From NCBI RefSeq assembly GCF_048771995.1, contig NC_133033.1, forward strand, positions 5,456,501-5,520,500: a stretch of DNA of 64,000 bases. The letters run 5' to 3'. The translations under genes were made by a program, and so were the position numbers. Below the pieces are notes generated by a model. The model saw only the letters and a list, made by a program, of their open reading frames with translations. It made no database searches and had not been told where the DNA came from. The stretch is from Taeniopygia guttata. Taxonomy: Eukaryota; Chordata; Aves; Passeriformes; Estrildidae. This document shows positions 1 to 44,545 of this stretch, in pieces. Position 1 is the first letter of the stretch; each line of letters opens with the position of its first letter.

Positions 1-1034
1 AGGGCAAACTACCCTGTTTCCAAGTCCAGAGCTTATTTTAAAGGGTTGTAGCAGAAGGCAACAGGATAGGTCAGAAGGTTGACAATAGACTAGAAAATCT
101 TGTACTTACAGATTGCAAGCAGAAATCCAGCCTTAAACAGAAATGGCTGAAAATTTGTACTCCCTCTCTTAACCTGATTGTTAAGAGAGTTAAAACAGAA
201 CTTTGCAGATTGAATGAGGAAAGTATTATACAGTCAATTATCTCAGAATGATGTTTATTTTAAAAGTTCCTTGGATGCAGAGGAAATCTGTCAAACAGGA
301 GACAATTTCTTCAAAGTACAGTTTCTTGATTTCCTGAACTTTGTTCCTGCTCCTGGAACTGCTCTATCTCAGAGCTCCTGTACCTATTTCTGAAGTCTCC
401 TGTCATCTGTGGTCTTACTTCTTTCTTTTCCCACAGACAGAAGAGCAACCATCACCCACTAGCCTGTCAGTCTGGGCTCTGCATGAGCTTTTGTTTTTGT
501 TGAGGCATGGACCTTCATAAAGGGCGGGGGTTGAAATTATTTCAGTTATCTGGTTACATAAACACATTTCATAGCATCATAGAACAACTCTGAAATAAGT
601 ATATATTTGTTGCACCCATCCTCTGCCTGAGATTTAGCCCTGCTCATATGTATCAGTATCCCGTGTGTAGAGTTTGCTCTTCTCAGCTGCGAGAACAGGT
701 GAGACAATACAATACTTCTGTTGGCAAGACAATTACTAATAGCTGACAGTTTGTGTCTGCCCAAGGGAACCTTACAAGACCAAATTTTAGAGCTTGTAGT
801 TACTAGATGTGCACTGCTTACTTTATGTGTAAACACAGGATACTGCTGTTAGACCTGGGAATGGAAATATTAAGAGAGCACGGAGAGAATAGGAGCCAAA
901 TCTGAATTTATAGTTACACATTTAGACACTGTCCAAGCTGTGCCACCCTGCAATGCACCCCGCGGCCACCGGGCGGCTCTGCCGGGACACCGAGCACCGC
1001 GCCCCGCTCCCCGCGCCCGATCCCTCCGCGCACC

Positions 1035-1505
1035 CGGGGCTGCTCCTGCCCCTGCCCGGGCTCCCGCATCCCAGGGCCTGCCGCTGCCCCTGCCCGGGCT
1101 TATACATCCCGGGGGCTGCCGCTGCCCCTGCCCGGGCTTATACATCCCGGGGCCTGCCGCTGCCCCTGCCCGGGCTCCCGCATCCCGGGGCCTGCCGCTG
1201 CCCCTGCCCGGGCTTATACATCCCGGGGGCTGCCGCTGCCCCTGCCCGGGCTTATACATCCCGGGGCCTGCCGCTGCCCCTGCCCGGGCTCCCGCATCCC
1301 GGGGCCTGCCGCTGCCCCTGCCCGGGCTTATACATCCCGGGGGCTGCCGCTGCCCCTGCCCGGGCTCCCACATCCCGGGGCCTGCCGCTGCCCCTGCCCG
1401 GCCTCCCGGGGCCTGCCGCTGCCCCTGCCCGGGCTCCCGCATCCCGGGGAATGTCGGTACCACTGCCCGGGTTCCTGCACCCCGGGGGTTGCCGGTGCCA
1501 CTCCC
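1035..1505. repeat. GC-rich 38-bp minisatellite, about 12 units
   Basis: Tandem units of 38 bp built on ctgccgctgcccctgcccgg followed by either cttatacatcc or ctcccgcatcc and ending cgggg. Two 'ttatac' units alternate with one 'tcccgc' unit, giving a higher-order period near 114 bp. Units at about 1078, 1116, 1154, 1192, 1230, 1268, 1306 and 1344 are almost identical. One unit near 1390 is shortened, and both edges are degenerate. Stop codons are rare, so several frames on both strands stay open; these are not genes. Confidence 0.9.
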
Positions 1506-3974
1506 TATCCAGAAAATAATAAGCCTTCCACTTTCTTTCACTGTGGTTAGTTATAAACTGCCACAGACGCACGTACATATGTGATTCCTTCACACGTTCC
1601 CAGGACAAGTTGATTAGCAGAGATACCTGAGCATCACTTGAGCTTCTCAACTTCTTAAATGCTTGAAGTAAGCAATTTTAATGTCAATGTCTTTGTGTTC
1701 TGCAAGATGCAAAAGACTGGGAAAGGAACAAAAACTCAACTCTCCCCTTAATATCTTCTCACATTTTTTAAAGACAATATAAACCCTCTGACCTGCTCCT
1801 GCCTGTGCCAGCTGCAGCATAGATAGGCCAGCCACGCTGGCAGGCATTGTGCCACAAACTCACACACCATCACCTTCCTTCAGAGCATTTTTGTGCCCAT
1901 TCCCTGCCCCATTATCTTCAGCTCATGTTACCAGCTTTGTAGTGATCAGTTCCCAGTGGGCCAGAAACTTGATTTTAAGTAAGCATGACTGCTTTGATTT
2001 AAACTTTTTGTGGAGGCTGGTACAGAAACCTGATCTGTCACAACTGCAAAGTTTTGAAGAATAATATTGTACCGGAATAATAGTGAATAATTTACCACTG
2101 TTGAGGCATTTAGAATGCTGGTGTTTGGCATGGATTCCTCCCAGTAGGCAGAGAACTCACACTGGCATTGCCCACGGAACAGAAATGCAACTCTCCCTTT
2201 CAGTTCAAAATGCAGAGGTGTCGGTGAGCCTGCAGGGGAGGAGGAGATCTGGCTCCCAGCACTGCGTTGCTGCCAGCAGCCAGAGCCACCTCATGTCCCA
2301 AGACGAGCTCCAAACTGTGTGTGCTGCAGACCTGGGAGGAAGGCTGGAGAAGAGGCAGGGCTTGCAGGAAGTTAATTCCAGAAGCCCACGCATTATTTCT
2401 CTCCTCTATATGTGAAATTTCACAGCCCTTTCAGGAACATGACTCTCTCTGAATGAACATGTTATTAGTAAGGGCTCTCACAAATAGTGTTGGACTGGTT
2501 GTTCAGAAAAGCAGGCTAAAGCCAGAGTTACACAGGTTTGCACCAGCTGAACATACTGAGTTCCCTTTGTCCTATATGTTTACCTATATATGTAATAGAA
2601 AGTTGCATCCTTTATTTCAGCAATCTCCTTGTTTATATGATTAAGCTTTTGTCTGGAAAAAGATACAGGGCCACGTTTTCTAAGACTGTGATTAGCAGTC
2701 AGCAGTGAGAGTGGGAAAAGAATTGTCAGATCAGACTCAAACTGTTTAGCTGTTGTAACAGCTCGGTTACATTCCCTTTGGAAAAAGCAGTTTAGTTTTT
2801 TAAGCTTAGGAAGATTATTACATTTTGTATTTCTTTACCACCACCAATTTTCTAGATGTTTAAGAAATCATGAGCAGCAGATATTTGATCCTTTTCCATG
2901 AGCAGATCCTGTTAAAGAAGTATTATTCCCTTTACAGTCAAAATAAAAGACCTGATATGACCTGTATTTTTAAAATTATAGAGCTTGTTCCTCTGAGCAT
3001 GTTGCACCTGATACAAACAAGTGTATGCTAATAAAATTTCATATTTATTTGAAGGCCCATTTGGGGGTAGTAATAAATATTAGTTACTATTGTGGTTTTG
3101 TTGATTAATTAAATACAATATTCTAAATATAGTACTGTCTTTCTTTAAAGGGATTCCTGTCCATAATGCCATCAGTTCTGGTAATCCTTCATCCTTCTGC
3201 TCATATTCCCGAGTTGGTGATTCTTACTCATGCTGTTAAAGCCTAGTATTTAATTAGAAACTTCTCTTTTTAGCACCCTTTCCCCAGTATTTTTTCCCCA
3301 GTTCTCTGATTGAGGAACACACTGGCATTTGAACACATCACCAATGACAAATATTGCCCATTGTGTTTTAATGGAATTCTGACATTGTTTGCCTGTGTGA
3401 GGCCATACCAAATTGGCCCCTGGCCTGGGTAGGTTGTGTTGGGCAATGTTTGTTTGCTCTCAGCTGCAGATGAAACTGGCAATAAACCTCACACTGGAGA
3501 TTGTTCCTCTGTTTTGCTTCTTAAGATCGTCATTTGCTAGGGGTAAAAAGTTTGACCCAAACTCTCCAAGACCTGTACTGCAACCGACAATTTAAACCTT
3601 TTACTACAATCATAAACCACTGTCTGATAAAATCAATTTAATATCCATTCAGAAGGAAAGAAAATGTCTAAAAGGCTATGATTTTTTTTTTATGTTTATG
3701 GTTATATTTAAATAAAGAGGACAGCCAAAATTAATCTACTCAATAATACTGGTTTTACATGAATGAGAATTTGTGCAGTACTGTTTCTTCTAATACATCC
3801 CTGGTACTAAGAGGTACCATGTCTTGACACATAATTTACCTGAAGACCTAAAGGGAAATGGTGGCTAACAGAAGGTTCTGGTCAGTTTGAGCTTGGTCTT
3901 GTCTGTTATATATGTGTTAAACTATTCCCCTTAGTACCAGCTGCTCTCTTCTTATCCTTGTGCTGCTGCCAGAC

Positions 3975-4113
3975 TGGGGTGTATTTAAAAGACAAGTAGA
4001 TGTGGCACTTGGGGACATGGTTTAGTGGGACTTGGCAGTGCTGGGGGAAGGAACAGTTGGAGTTAAATATCTTAGAGGTCTTTTCCAACCTAAAAATTCT
4101 ATGGTTCTATAAT
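3975..4113 (+). mobile_element. CR1 LINE 3' fragment
   Basis: It matches the well-known avian CR1 tail: gatgtggcacttggggacat, ggtttagtggg, cttggcagtgctggg, ttagaggtcttttccaacct, then octamer-like attctatggttctat. It is 5' truncated, as is usual for CR1, and mildly diverged. Confidence 0.8.
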
Positions 4114-6954
4114 CCAGTGCCACCATATTTACGTACTGTATTATCAGTGAGGCGCTGAGGAGCAGCTGCAAAAGAGCCTGCTCAGAAAAATGTTCCATGA
4201 AGTACCAAGGCAGAAGTATTTTCCATAGAATGAGAATGCTTTGGGAACACAGGGCTTTTTTTCTTCACATGATTGGACTTCGGACTTTTCCCTCTATTTC
4301 ACCTCTATTGGCACTGAGGAACAGGCCTTCCCCAAGAGGGGAGGGTAAACCTGTGGGGTGTGTATGGGGAAATCTGTGGGGGACCTGAATGATAACATAA
4401 AGTGCAGAGAGTCCTATTTCTGCACTACCTGTCACATGTAACACTGTAATGTGAATAATAATAAAAGTACATTTCACCCCAGTGAGAACAAGATGTTGGC
4501 TCTTTCCTAGGATATATGATCTCAAGTCTACTGTGGAGAAAGTCAGTGTAGAGAAGTGAGTTTTAAGGAGATGACTAAAGGGAATAAATATATTTACTTT
4601 TAGAGTGAAGAGCAAAAGTACTTGAATGAAACTGAAAGATAAGGATTACCCAAGGGTAAGAAGAAGCAGTCAGAAAGCAATCTCACTGACACCATTATAC
4701 TATTTCCAGTTCTCTATGTTTCTATTATATTGCAGAACTGGTGTTAGATTACCCCAAAAGTCATCCTTTGAGATGACTTCAGCTTGTAGAGGAAAGTTTT
4801 TATCTCTCCTCCATGCCTGAGACATCTTCAGAAGTTTCTCCACATTATCATCTGGAACATTTTCAATGCTATTAGCTATGTTTAGAAATGTTAAGTCTAA
4901 TGGTCACATCCAATATTGTTTTCCAGTGTTTCTTCTGTTTGTGCAGCCCAGAGGTCCAGACTGTTTCAGTGAAAAATGACATGTTGCAATTACACATCAT
5001 AATGACAAAATTGGACCAGCCCAGTAGAAATTATTTAGGGAGTGTCAGTAGGGATCTAGTGACGTTCAAGAGGAATCTGTGGTCACAGAGTGAATGGGTG
5101 TGGAAAGCACTGAAGTGATTACAAATGGGGTATGAACTGACAGAATTTTTCTGTAGTCCTCTGAGAGCTCTAAAACACTTAGTGTCTCACAAAGGAATGG
5201 GAATGACATGTGGAGCTTGAGGGGCTGGCTGGATTCCCTCTGTTTTCTTAGACAAAAAGCAGTTGAATAAATTTGTTCATAATCCAAATTTGTGTTTCAA
5301 ATCCTTTTGCTTTTTGCTTAATCTAAAAATGCTTGAAAGAACTGACAGAAGAAAAAAAATCAAGTATTAGTAAGATTCTTGGCTCCTTTCACCATGTGAA
5401 GCTGCACATCTATATTTAATAGATAATTTGAGTATGTTTGCATCCTAACCTTTGAATTTAGGAAGCAACTTTTTTTTTTAATCAGAACAGCTGAAATCAA
5501 CAAGCCAACCTGAATTCTGCATGAGCTACACTGCAATCCCCTTTGTCAGTCAGTGACCAAAGGTTCATCCCTTCCAGAAGTCACAGATGTATCACAGTAA
5601 CCTCACATATGCAGGTGACAGAACAGCCACTGGACATCAGCCTTCACTGTGTGCTGTCCAAAGTCCTGCCTTGTTTATATTAGTCCTTAAAGCAGATTTC
5701 CTATTGCACAAGAAAGAGAAAATAAAATGCATCATGTGAATTCCTGGCAGGATTTTTGCTGTGTATGTCAATTTGTCATTACGAGTTACAACTATTAGAC
5801 TATAAAGAAGATACCAGGATTTTGGGTAAAAAATAAAAATCTAACTATTTTATAAAGCAATTTAAGAAACCTAAATCTCAAAATTATTCATATTATGAGG
5901 CATTAGAAATGTAGATCGGTTTCCTTCCTAAAAGCCTATAATCACTGTTATAAGTGTATTGATCTTCTGACATGTTTTTGTTGCTTTTGTTGATTGAAGA
6001 TTGAGAGCCAGATTTTCCATTATGCCTGACACCTTTGGGCTTCCACTGTGTTTATTAAAATAGCTACATACTGGGGCTCTGAAAAGTGAATTCACATTTC
6101 ATGTGTTATTTACAGCTGATAATCCAACCATACAGAAACTGCTGCAGCAGTCCTGTTTGTACTACAGCTACCACTTTCTGCAGTTGGGTTTTTGGTTTTT
6201 TTTTTTTTTTTCTGAGCTTAGACACAATTTCATTTATATCAAGATGTGTACATTTTTAAAAAGCTGTTTTCTATACTGGATTTGCACAGGAGATGAACCT
6301 TATTAGACCCTTGGACCCTCAGGAGGGTTCCAGACTTGTCAATTCCTTTGAAAATCAGTTTGTAATACTATGAAATTTTTAATAATACAAGACATTGGGG
6401 ATCATTCCACTGGCCACAGTGGATAGTCCCTTCTCTGTGTTCAGATCAGCAGAAGGCTGCAGCACACCAGCAGTGTGCAGAGCTCCTGTGACACATCTCT
6501 GTCAGGAAGGGCAGAGCACAGGGCAGGAAGAAGCAGACAGGGCTGGGCTGTGATCTTCCCACCACTACCACTCCCTTGCTCTATTGAAGCCATGGCAGGG
6601 TCTTGCTCTGTTGGTGGTTTTCATATTAGAAGACATGAAAAGGATATCCTGAAAAGAAAAAGTCATTCTCTTTCTCACCGCTGAAATAATTTTAACTACA
6701 CTAGAGACTAAGAGCAAATCAAGCATTAAACTACAAAAAGATCCAGAGAAAGTTTCTTATCTCTTTCTCTCATTACTGTAGAGTTGTATTTTCTCTGTTG
6801 CAAACATTATTCTGGAAATGGTGCCTCCATGGAAGTGAAGCAGCCTTTCTGAAAGCTCAGATAGCTGGGCACAGATAAGGAAAAGTGTGATGGTTCACTG
6901 CAATACAGAGATGACCTCAAGCAGATTTTTGTTTCACTCTAAGTGGTTTGTCTT

Positions 6955-7075
6955 CATTTAAAGTGCCTAATTTCTCTGTTTCTGAGCCTATAAAATGGAG
7001 ATACTGCCTTCCTGCATTAGAGGGGGTTCCACTGTGAAGCATTTTGAGATGATTAAATGCACATTATTATCATGT
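6955..7075 (+). repeat. Ancient MIR/L2-like SINE relic
   Basis: It resembles the amniote MIR-type tail: gcctataaaatggagatact, a middle tract corresponding to 'tacctcatagggttgttgtg', then gtgaagcattttgagatgat and cacattattatcat. It is highly diverged and called by eye. Confidence 0.5.
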
Positions 7076-10000
7076 TGAGACTCGAAGGCACTGACCTTGA
7101 CAAAAAGGTGAGCGACAGCCTGCCTGCATGATCAAGCAGCATTAGTGAAGCCAGCACTTCCCTTTCATGATGCTCAACTGCAATATAATCATCTCTAATG
7201 TAGCTGTTGGAGGCACTTTCCAGCCTCACTGGCAGAACTTGCTCAGCAAGGTCTTTTCCACAGCATGCAATTACAAAATGAGAATGGAGGGAGGGAACGG
7301 GATGAATGAAAACAAACATCATTCTAGGAACAACTGCTGGTGGTTAATACTTGACCATTACTTCTTGACAGGATTAATGTCTTTCTAATCACACTAATCC
7401 CTTCTGATAACTTTATCCATAATCCATCTATTTCAAAGCAACATCCAGATGGCTTCTGGTGGAGAGGAAGACAAAATTAACATGCAGAATGGGCTCTTAG
7501 CAGCAGCTTCTTGTATTTTCCCTTTCTGGGGATATAGGGTTTGATCTTGAGACAGGACAAAAAATGTGCTTTCATCAGACAGCAAGAGAAAAACCTAGAG
7601 AATTGCAGGGAAGATAGAAAGATCTATTTTTATTCGTAAATAAATTACCTGATGCTTATCTGTGACAGCCAGAACAAGCCTAGAGGTGCTCAAAAGGGTT
7701 TAGCTACTTGTTTGCATGGGACTAATTAGATTTCCAAGATATTGGAAAGAATTCCCTTCTTCTTTACGTCAAAAATTCTATTTTAGTCTTGGGGGTTTTA
7801 TATGGGTTTCCCTCAAAGCAGACATGAAACTTAGTACTTGGTTCTTTGGTTCATACAATTACAAATACTTTAAACAATATAGAAACTGACTTTACCTTTT
7901 TAATTAGTCACATATAATTCCTAGAATTGAAAATGCCTTCCCCTTCCCTTTAGGCTTGACAGGTTTTTTTCTATACGAGCTAAAATATGGTGTCTGAACA
8001 TGAAATTACAATTTTGTGGATTTTTTTTTCCCAGACTGACAAAGGAGTGAGAAGTACAGTAATTATTTATAAAAGCTGCAGATTGCTTTTTATTGTCTTA
8101 ATCCTGTTTTGTCTGTTCAGCAATCATTAAAACACACTATGGAAGAAGCTACACATGAATCACAAGTGTGGAAGCTACTTAACTACACAGCTTCTCAAAT
8201 AATTTCAATCTATGTATCAAATATCTGCCCTGTTCTTTCAAGGCCAACCAGATCCTGAGGTTTGACAAGAATTAAAGGTACACTCTTTTCCATTCCAGTA
8301 TGTTTCATGAGAGTCTAGCAGTGGAAGCAATGAGAATAGCTTTGTTCTGGTTTAGAAGAATCTTGGGAAACTCTTCAGAAGTTTTTATGTAGCCAAAAAT
8401 GTCTGATGAAAATTAGACTTTGAGGAAGGACCTGAGCATGATACAGTGATCTTAGTTTAAACCAGCTGGAAGCTTATTCCTCCTGCCCCTCTGTTCTCTA
8501 GTGTCACACTGCGACATGAAATAACTCACACATGCACGCTAGATACGAAAGAGGGAAAAAAGAGCAAAAGTAGGGAACTTGCAACCTTGCAATATACAGA
8601 ATTTCAAAAGTGGCAGTGGATTGGAGGATGAAATTGCTACCTCTCCAAGCACACTGGTCAAAATAACAGTCAATCAATTCTCTCTTCCCACAAAGAATGC
8701 AAAACAATCATTTACATGACAGTGGGCAAGAACTCTAGTAGAAATATGTAAACATCAGAAGGCATAGAAAACTTTTAGAAGAACTTTAAAACTTTCAAAA
8801 GAACAGGGCAACAGCCTAGGAAGTAAGAAGGGTACTTTTTCCTGTCATCCTTTAGCTACGCTGTGTGAATGTTAGAACTCTAGAGATAACAGTAATAAAC
8901 TGCTGTGATGTGACTGTGTATTACCTGCTTTGTACAATAACTGTGATAACCACTAAGTCTCTTAATCTTTTTGTCTTTTGTCCTGTTCCTTCTGGTATTA
9001 AATGCATGAAGTCCAACAAAATATAGTGAATGAGTGATTACTGTCTCCTAGTTACAGGCATTTCTTTCTGAAATGATTCTGAGCTATTGCCTAAAATGGC
9101 ATGGCCACTGTTACTCCCCAGCCTTTGGAGAACTGGTTCCAGTGGTCCCTCCCTGAGCACTGCAGCCCATGGAGAACACAGGGTTTTGTCTGAGCCCAGA
9201 CTACTGTTCATGCTTCTGTCACATCCCAGTTACCCCACTGCACCTCCATAGTTAATTACTTTTGATGACTTTCTCATCACAGCATGAACTGAGCATGAGT
9301 TTATCTGGTGGCAGGATAATCTCATTACAGATGATGATCTTGTTAATGAATATCCCCAAGACAGAGCAATCTCATTATTAGCCCCCTCAGGATTTGTCAC
9401 CTATGAGCCAAGGTAAGGTTAGATTCCAGCTGAACAACATTCTCCCAAATCCTAAGGCCCTGCATCTTGAAGTTGAGGCAACAACCCTAACTCACCTGAA
9501 CCACTGGACATATTTAATTAGCATTTTTGTCCCTAAGTACTTCTGGAAAGACTTCTCAGGTGAGCAATCAAGACGGGGTTCATTCATCTGCTGTTCTGTA
9601 GAACCAACATGCCCAGAGGCATCAAGGACAACAGGAACAGTGTGGCTTCCCCACAGTGACAGTGGTTCCAGGGCAGCACCAGGGAGGGAAGGGGAGTGAA
9701 ATCTCTGTTTCTTTGGAAGTGCCCTCTCCCAGGAATTGCACTGCCTGCAAGTTACAGTCAGCCTTTCACACCACTGGTGTCACCTGCATAATGCATCTAT
9801 AAAGAACCCTGAAAATTGTTACCATGAAAAACATCCAACTGGTTAAAAATCAACCTGATTCTCTTCTTTTTTTTTTTTTTTTTTTTTTCCCTGGGAATGT
9901 GGGAGTGGAACAGTGCTGCACTCTAATACAATATAGGTATTTACTCTGTGCAGCAATGAACTGTCAAACTGGCTCAATGGCCTGTGGAAACTCAGTCTGG

Positions 10001-10959
10001 AAGAAGAGTTCAGTCCTCAAAATCTAATAACAACACAGAATTTTTTTAACAGAAAACTGTCATATTAATTTGAGATAAATATATTTAACTTAAGTGTTTT
10101 ATTTAAAAAAAAAAAAAAGTTTTAGAATATTTACTCTTCTGCACAGGCTTATCCAAGGGAAATGCCAAGGAACAAAGCAGCATTCCTACTACTGTATTTT
10201 CAATATGCAGTGCTGTATTTCTACACAGTGCTTTGCAGACACGCAGAAAGGTGGGATTTTTATCAAATCCAATGATAAATAAAAGCAAAGAACAATGGTT
10301 ACAAGAGTGAAAGTTGCTGAGATGCTCATTTTCTAAATTATCCAAACTCCAGTGCACCCTTGCTCCTACAGTGTTAATAAAACCCATGCTAGATGAGAGA
10401 TTGGCAATGCAGAAAAGCAATACATATTTTTAATTAATCTAGTGGGTAGCTGGGACCTGAACACTAAATCCACCCATTTGATTTCATTAAATCTACTATA
10501 AAGGTTAAGCTGCACTTTAGCATTGGCTCTAGACAACCTCTCTGAGCAGTGTGAGGTCAAGATCGCATTCAAGGAGGTGCAGCTTAGTAAATATTTATGA
10601 GAACAGGCCTGATAAACAGGTCTGTTTTGAGAGAAAGCTGGACACACTAAATAATAAATGTGAAATTTTATTTCACCTGTACTTTTCCTGAGATGTATGC
10701 TTGGGAGAGTTCACAGAGAATTATCCAAAGGGAAATCTCAATTTAAAGCCCCAAACAACACTGCTGTCAGTGGAAAATCAAATCCCAAACTCAGGTCACT
10801 TGGAAAATGCATCAGGGTCTATGTCAAAGCAGCCTAAAGAAACCTCAGGGGCCAAAGAGTGCCCTGTCTAATCTGCCTGTACAAGAGGGTCAGTGGAGCT
10901 AAATCTCATGGTAGAGAATTGTATAGCTTGGCACAGGCAAACTGTACAAGCAAGAGGAT

Positions 10960-11052
10960 GGACACTGGTGATGCTCTGGCAGTGCTAGGCAAGGCGCAGA
11001 GGAGGAAAAATCCTGATGGGTCCCTTCCAACTCAGCATATTCTATGTATGAC
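10960..11052 (+). mobile_element. Probable CR1 3' tail
   Basis: gatgggtcccttccaactca followed by gcatattctatgtatgac resembles the CR1 3' end (…ccttccaactcaggatattctatgattctatg). The 5' limit is unclear. Confidence 0.5.
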
Positions 11053-11792
11053 TTTGTTATTCTCTGATACTATGGAAAGGCTGAAGTGATCACAGCATGT
11101 TCTTTGCTCCCGACTGGGCAGCCACACTTCCCACAGAGGTGTTTCCTCTGAATCCCATCCACTGTCCACATTTAGACTGAAGGCACAATGAATTACAGTC
11201 TGCTCCCAGTGTGCTTCCTGGCAAAGCAAAAATATATTGAATTTATTTAAAAAGAAAAAAAAAAGTTATTCTTTTTGCTAAAGAATGGACTATATGACAA
11301 AATTGCCCTTAGTGTTTTTAATATTAAAATTGTGTCCCCACTTCACACAGGAAGGGCTGAGTCGGTTGATTAAATTTTCTTCAGAGGTCCATTCAAATCT
11401 GAATTATTTTATTATTCTGTAAAATTATGTGTAGAATATGACACACAGCGCTTTAATAACTACTGCCACTGCTCCTGTGAACTGAGCCAACACGTGTAAC
11501 TTGTGTGAAACTGTCCCTGGAATTTCAGGGAAGAGTCAGTAGGATTCAGTCCCCACATGTGCAGCCTGAGCTTGCAAGTTCCTTCCAGTAACCAGGATCT
11601 GACCTGGCAACTGGAAAACGCCCCTTCCGACACAGTGTTACTGGAAAGCTTATTAAAACACTGACATGTAGAATCAGCTGTAAGAGAGGCAGGCAGGCTG
11701 GAATAATTCAGAAATTAGGCTTTCAGCTGCATTAATGTAATGCAAAATAACATTCATTTAAATACAATTTCTGCTGTGTTTTCTTCCCACAG

Positions 11793-43431
<31,639 letters not shown>

Positions 43432-44545
43432 CTGCTACACTCAGAGGTATCTCACACCCCAGTGACCTGATACCAAATCTCTACCTCACAGCTGGAAGAA
43501 GGACTCTCTGCCTTGAACAGGAAAATGTGGATTTATCGCCACCCTGCTTGTACTGGAGCTAGGAGACCAGCTGTGAACGTCAAGAAAGGCACACAGCTTG
43601 CAAGAGACATGGGCTTATTTAGGTGGAAGATTTTACTACTGAAAAATTAACTAATGGACTGCTACTGTTTTATTCTGCACTCACTGACTTCAATATAGTA
43701 TTTGACACTCCTTTGTCTTCCTTTTTTTTAAAAGCTTTTTTTTATTTGACCCTTTTTGATTTTCTAACCAAAGCCTTTTTTTGTGAATCTCAGTAATTAC
43801 CAACACTGTAGAATTTTTGCTATGTGAAAATGTTTCACCAAAATTGCTACAGATACTAATTTTGTCTCATATTCACTAAATATAGAGTTTGTGCTTAGTT
43901 TTAGAACAGCAGTAAGAAAATCACACTGATTTCCTGATCTCAAGGTGTTACATCTATTCCTAAATAACAGTGCAAGCACAGGGGAAGTGAAGTGTGCATA
44001 TGTGAAAGAAAGGTCATTAAAGTAATTGTGATGAACAGCTTTCAGAGACAGGCAGTCAAGTGTGATATCTAACACAAAGATTTCCTAGGTCACTGCAGAG
44101 CACAGTTTGCCTTCCAAGTGCCAGATTTATTAACCTTTTTTTAACCTAACTCTTCAGTACAGTCAGTTGCATGCACATGCAGTGGCAGAGGCGATGTGAG
44201 CTCTAATCCATAAGCACTGGTGCTAATGTGTCCTCTCCTGTAACCTATAGGTTGTTCCACTGTAAATATATGTTCTACTGTATAAACTCAAAGCTCAAGC
44301 TCATGAACGATGTGCTGCGTCCAAAGGGCAGACTGAACACAAAGTGGGACCTGACCATGCTGAGTTAAAATGGGGTTTTGTGAGGAGTTTGCTGTGGAAA
44401 CTGCCCCATTATTTCTCATAATTCAGTTGACAGTCACTCCCTTTCCACTGTCTACTGAATCTTTCATTTACAGTAAAATCTGCTGCATATGTTTCCAATG
44501 TTTGTGATAGAGAACATTTTTAATAAACCTGCCATTTAAAAACAG
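43432..44545 (+). other. SLC1A7: SLC1A7 3' UTR
   Basis: About 1.1 kb of non-coding sequence between the TGA and the first good poly(A) signal. The stretch is AT-rich with T runs near 43720-43760. No competing AATAAA is seen before 44522; an ATTAAA-like hexamer near 44015 could give a shorter form. The end is estimated from the signal, not observed. Confidence 0.75.
44522..44527 (+). promoter_or_regulatory. SLC1A7 polyadenylation signal AATAAA
   Basis: Canonical hexamer 1.09 kb after the SLC1A7 stop. It is followed about 20 bases later by a GT-rich downstream element (gctgtctgtgcatttc), as expected for a cleavage site near 44540-44548. Confidence 0.8.

Larger units (their letters stand above)
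1..11792 (+). other. SLC1A7 intron (3' part), no coding exon found
   Basis: AT-rich intronic sequence leading to the acceptor at 11792. I looked for the missing exon encoding the TM1-TM2 region (family motif FPGELLMRMLKMMILPL) and saw no match, so the intron probably exceeds 11.8 kb. It contains a GC-rich minisatellite (1035-1505), a CR1 tail (3975-4113), a MIR-like relic (6955-7075) and another CR1-type tail (about 10960-11052). T or A homopolymers lie at about 6190-6210, 9868-9889 and 10105-10118. Nothing else is recognised. Confidence 0.85.

Noticed and set aside
940..1584. Proline-rich protein genes on either strand
   Set aside because: They are translations of a 38-bp tandem repeat; the same array is open in several frames.
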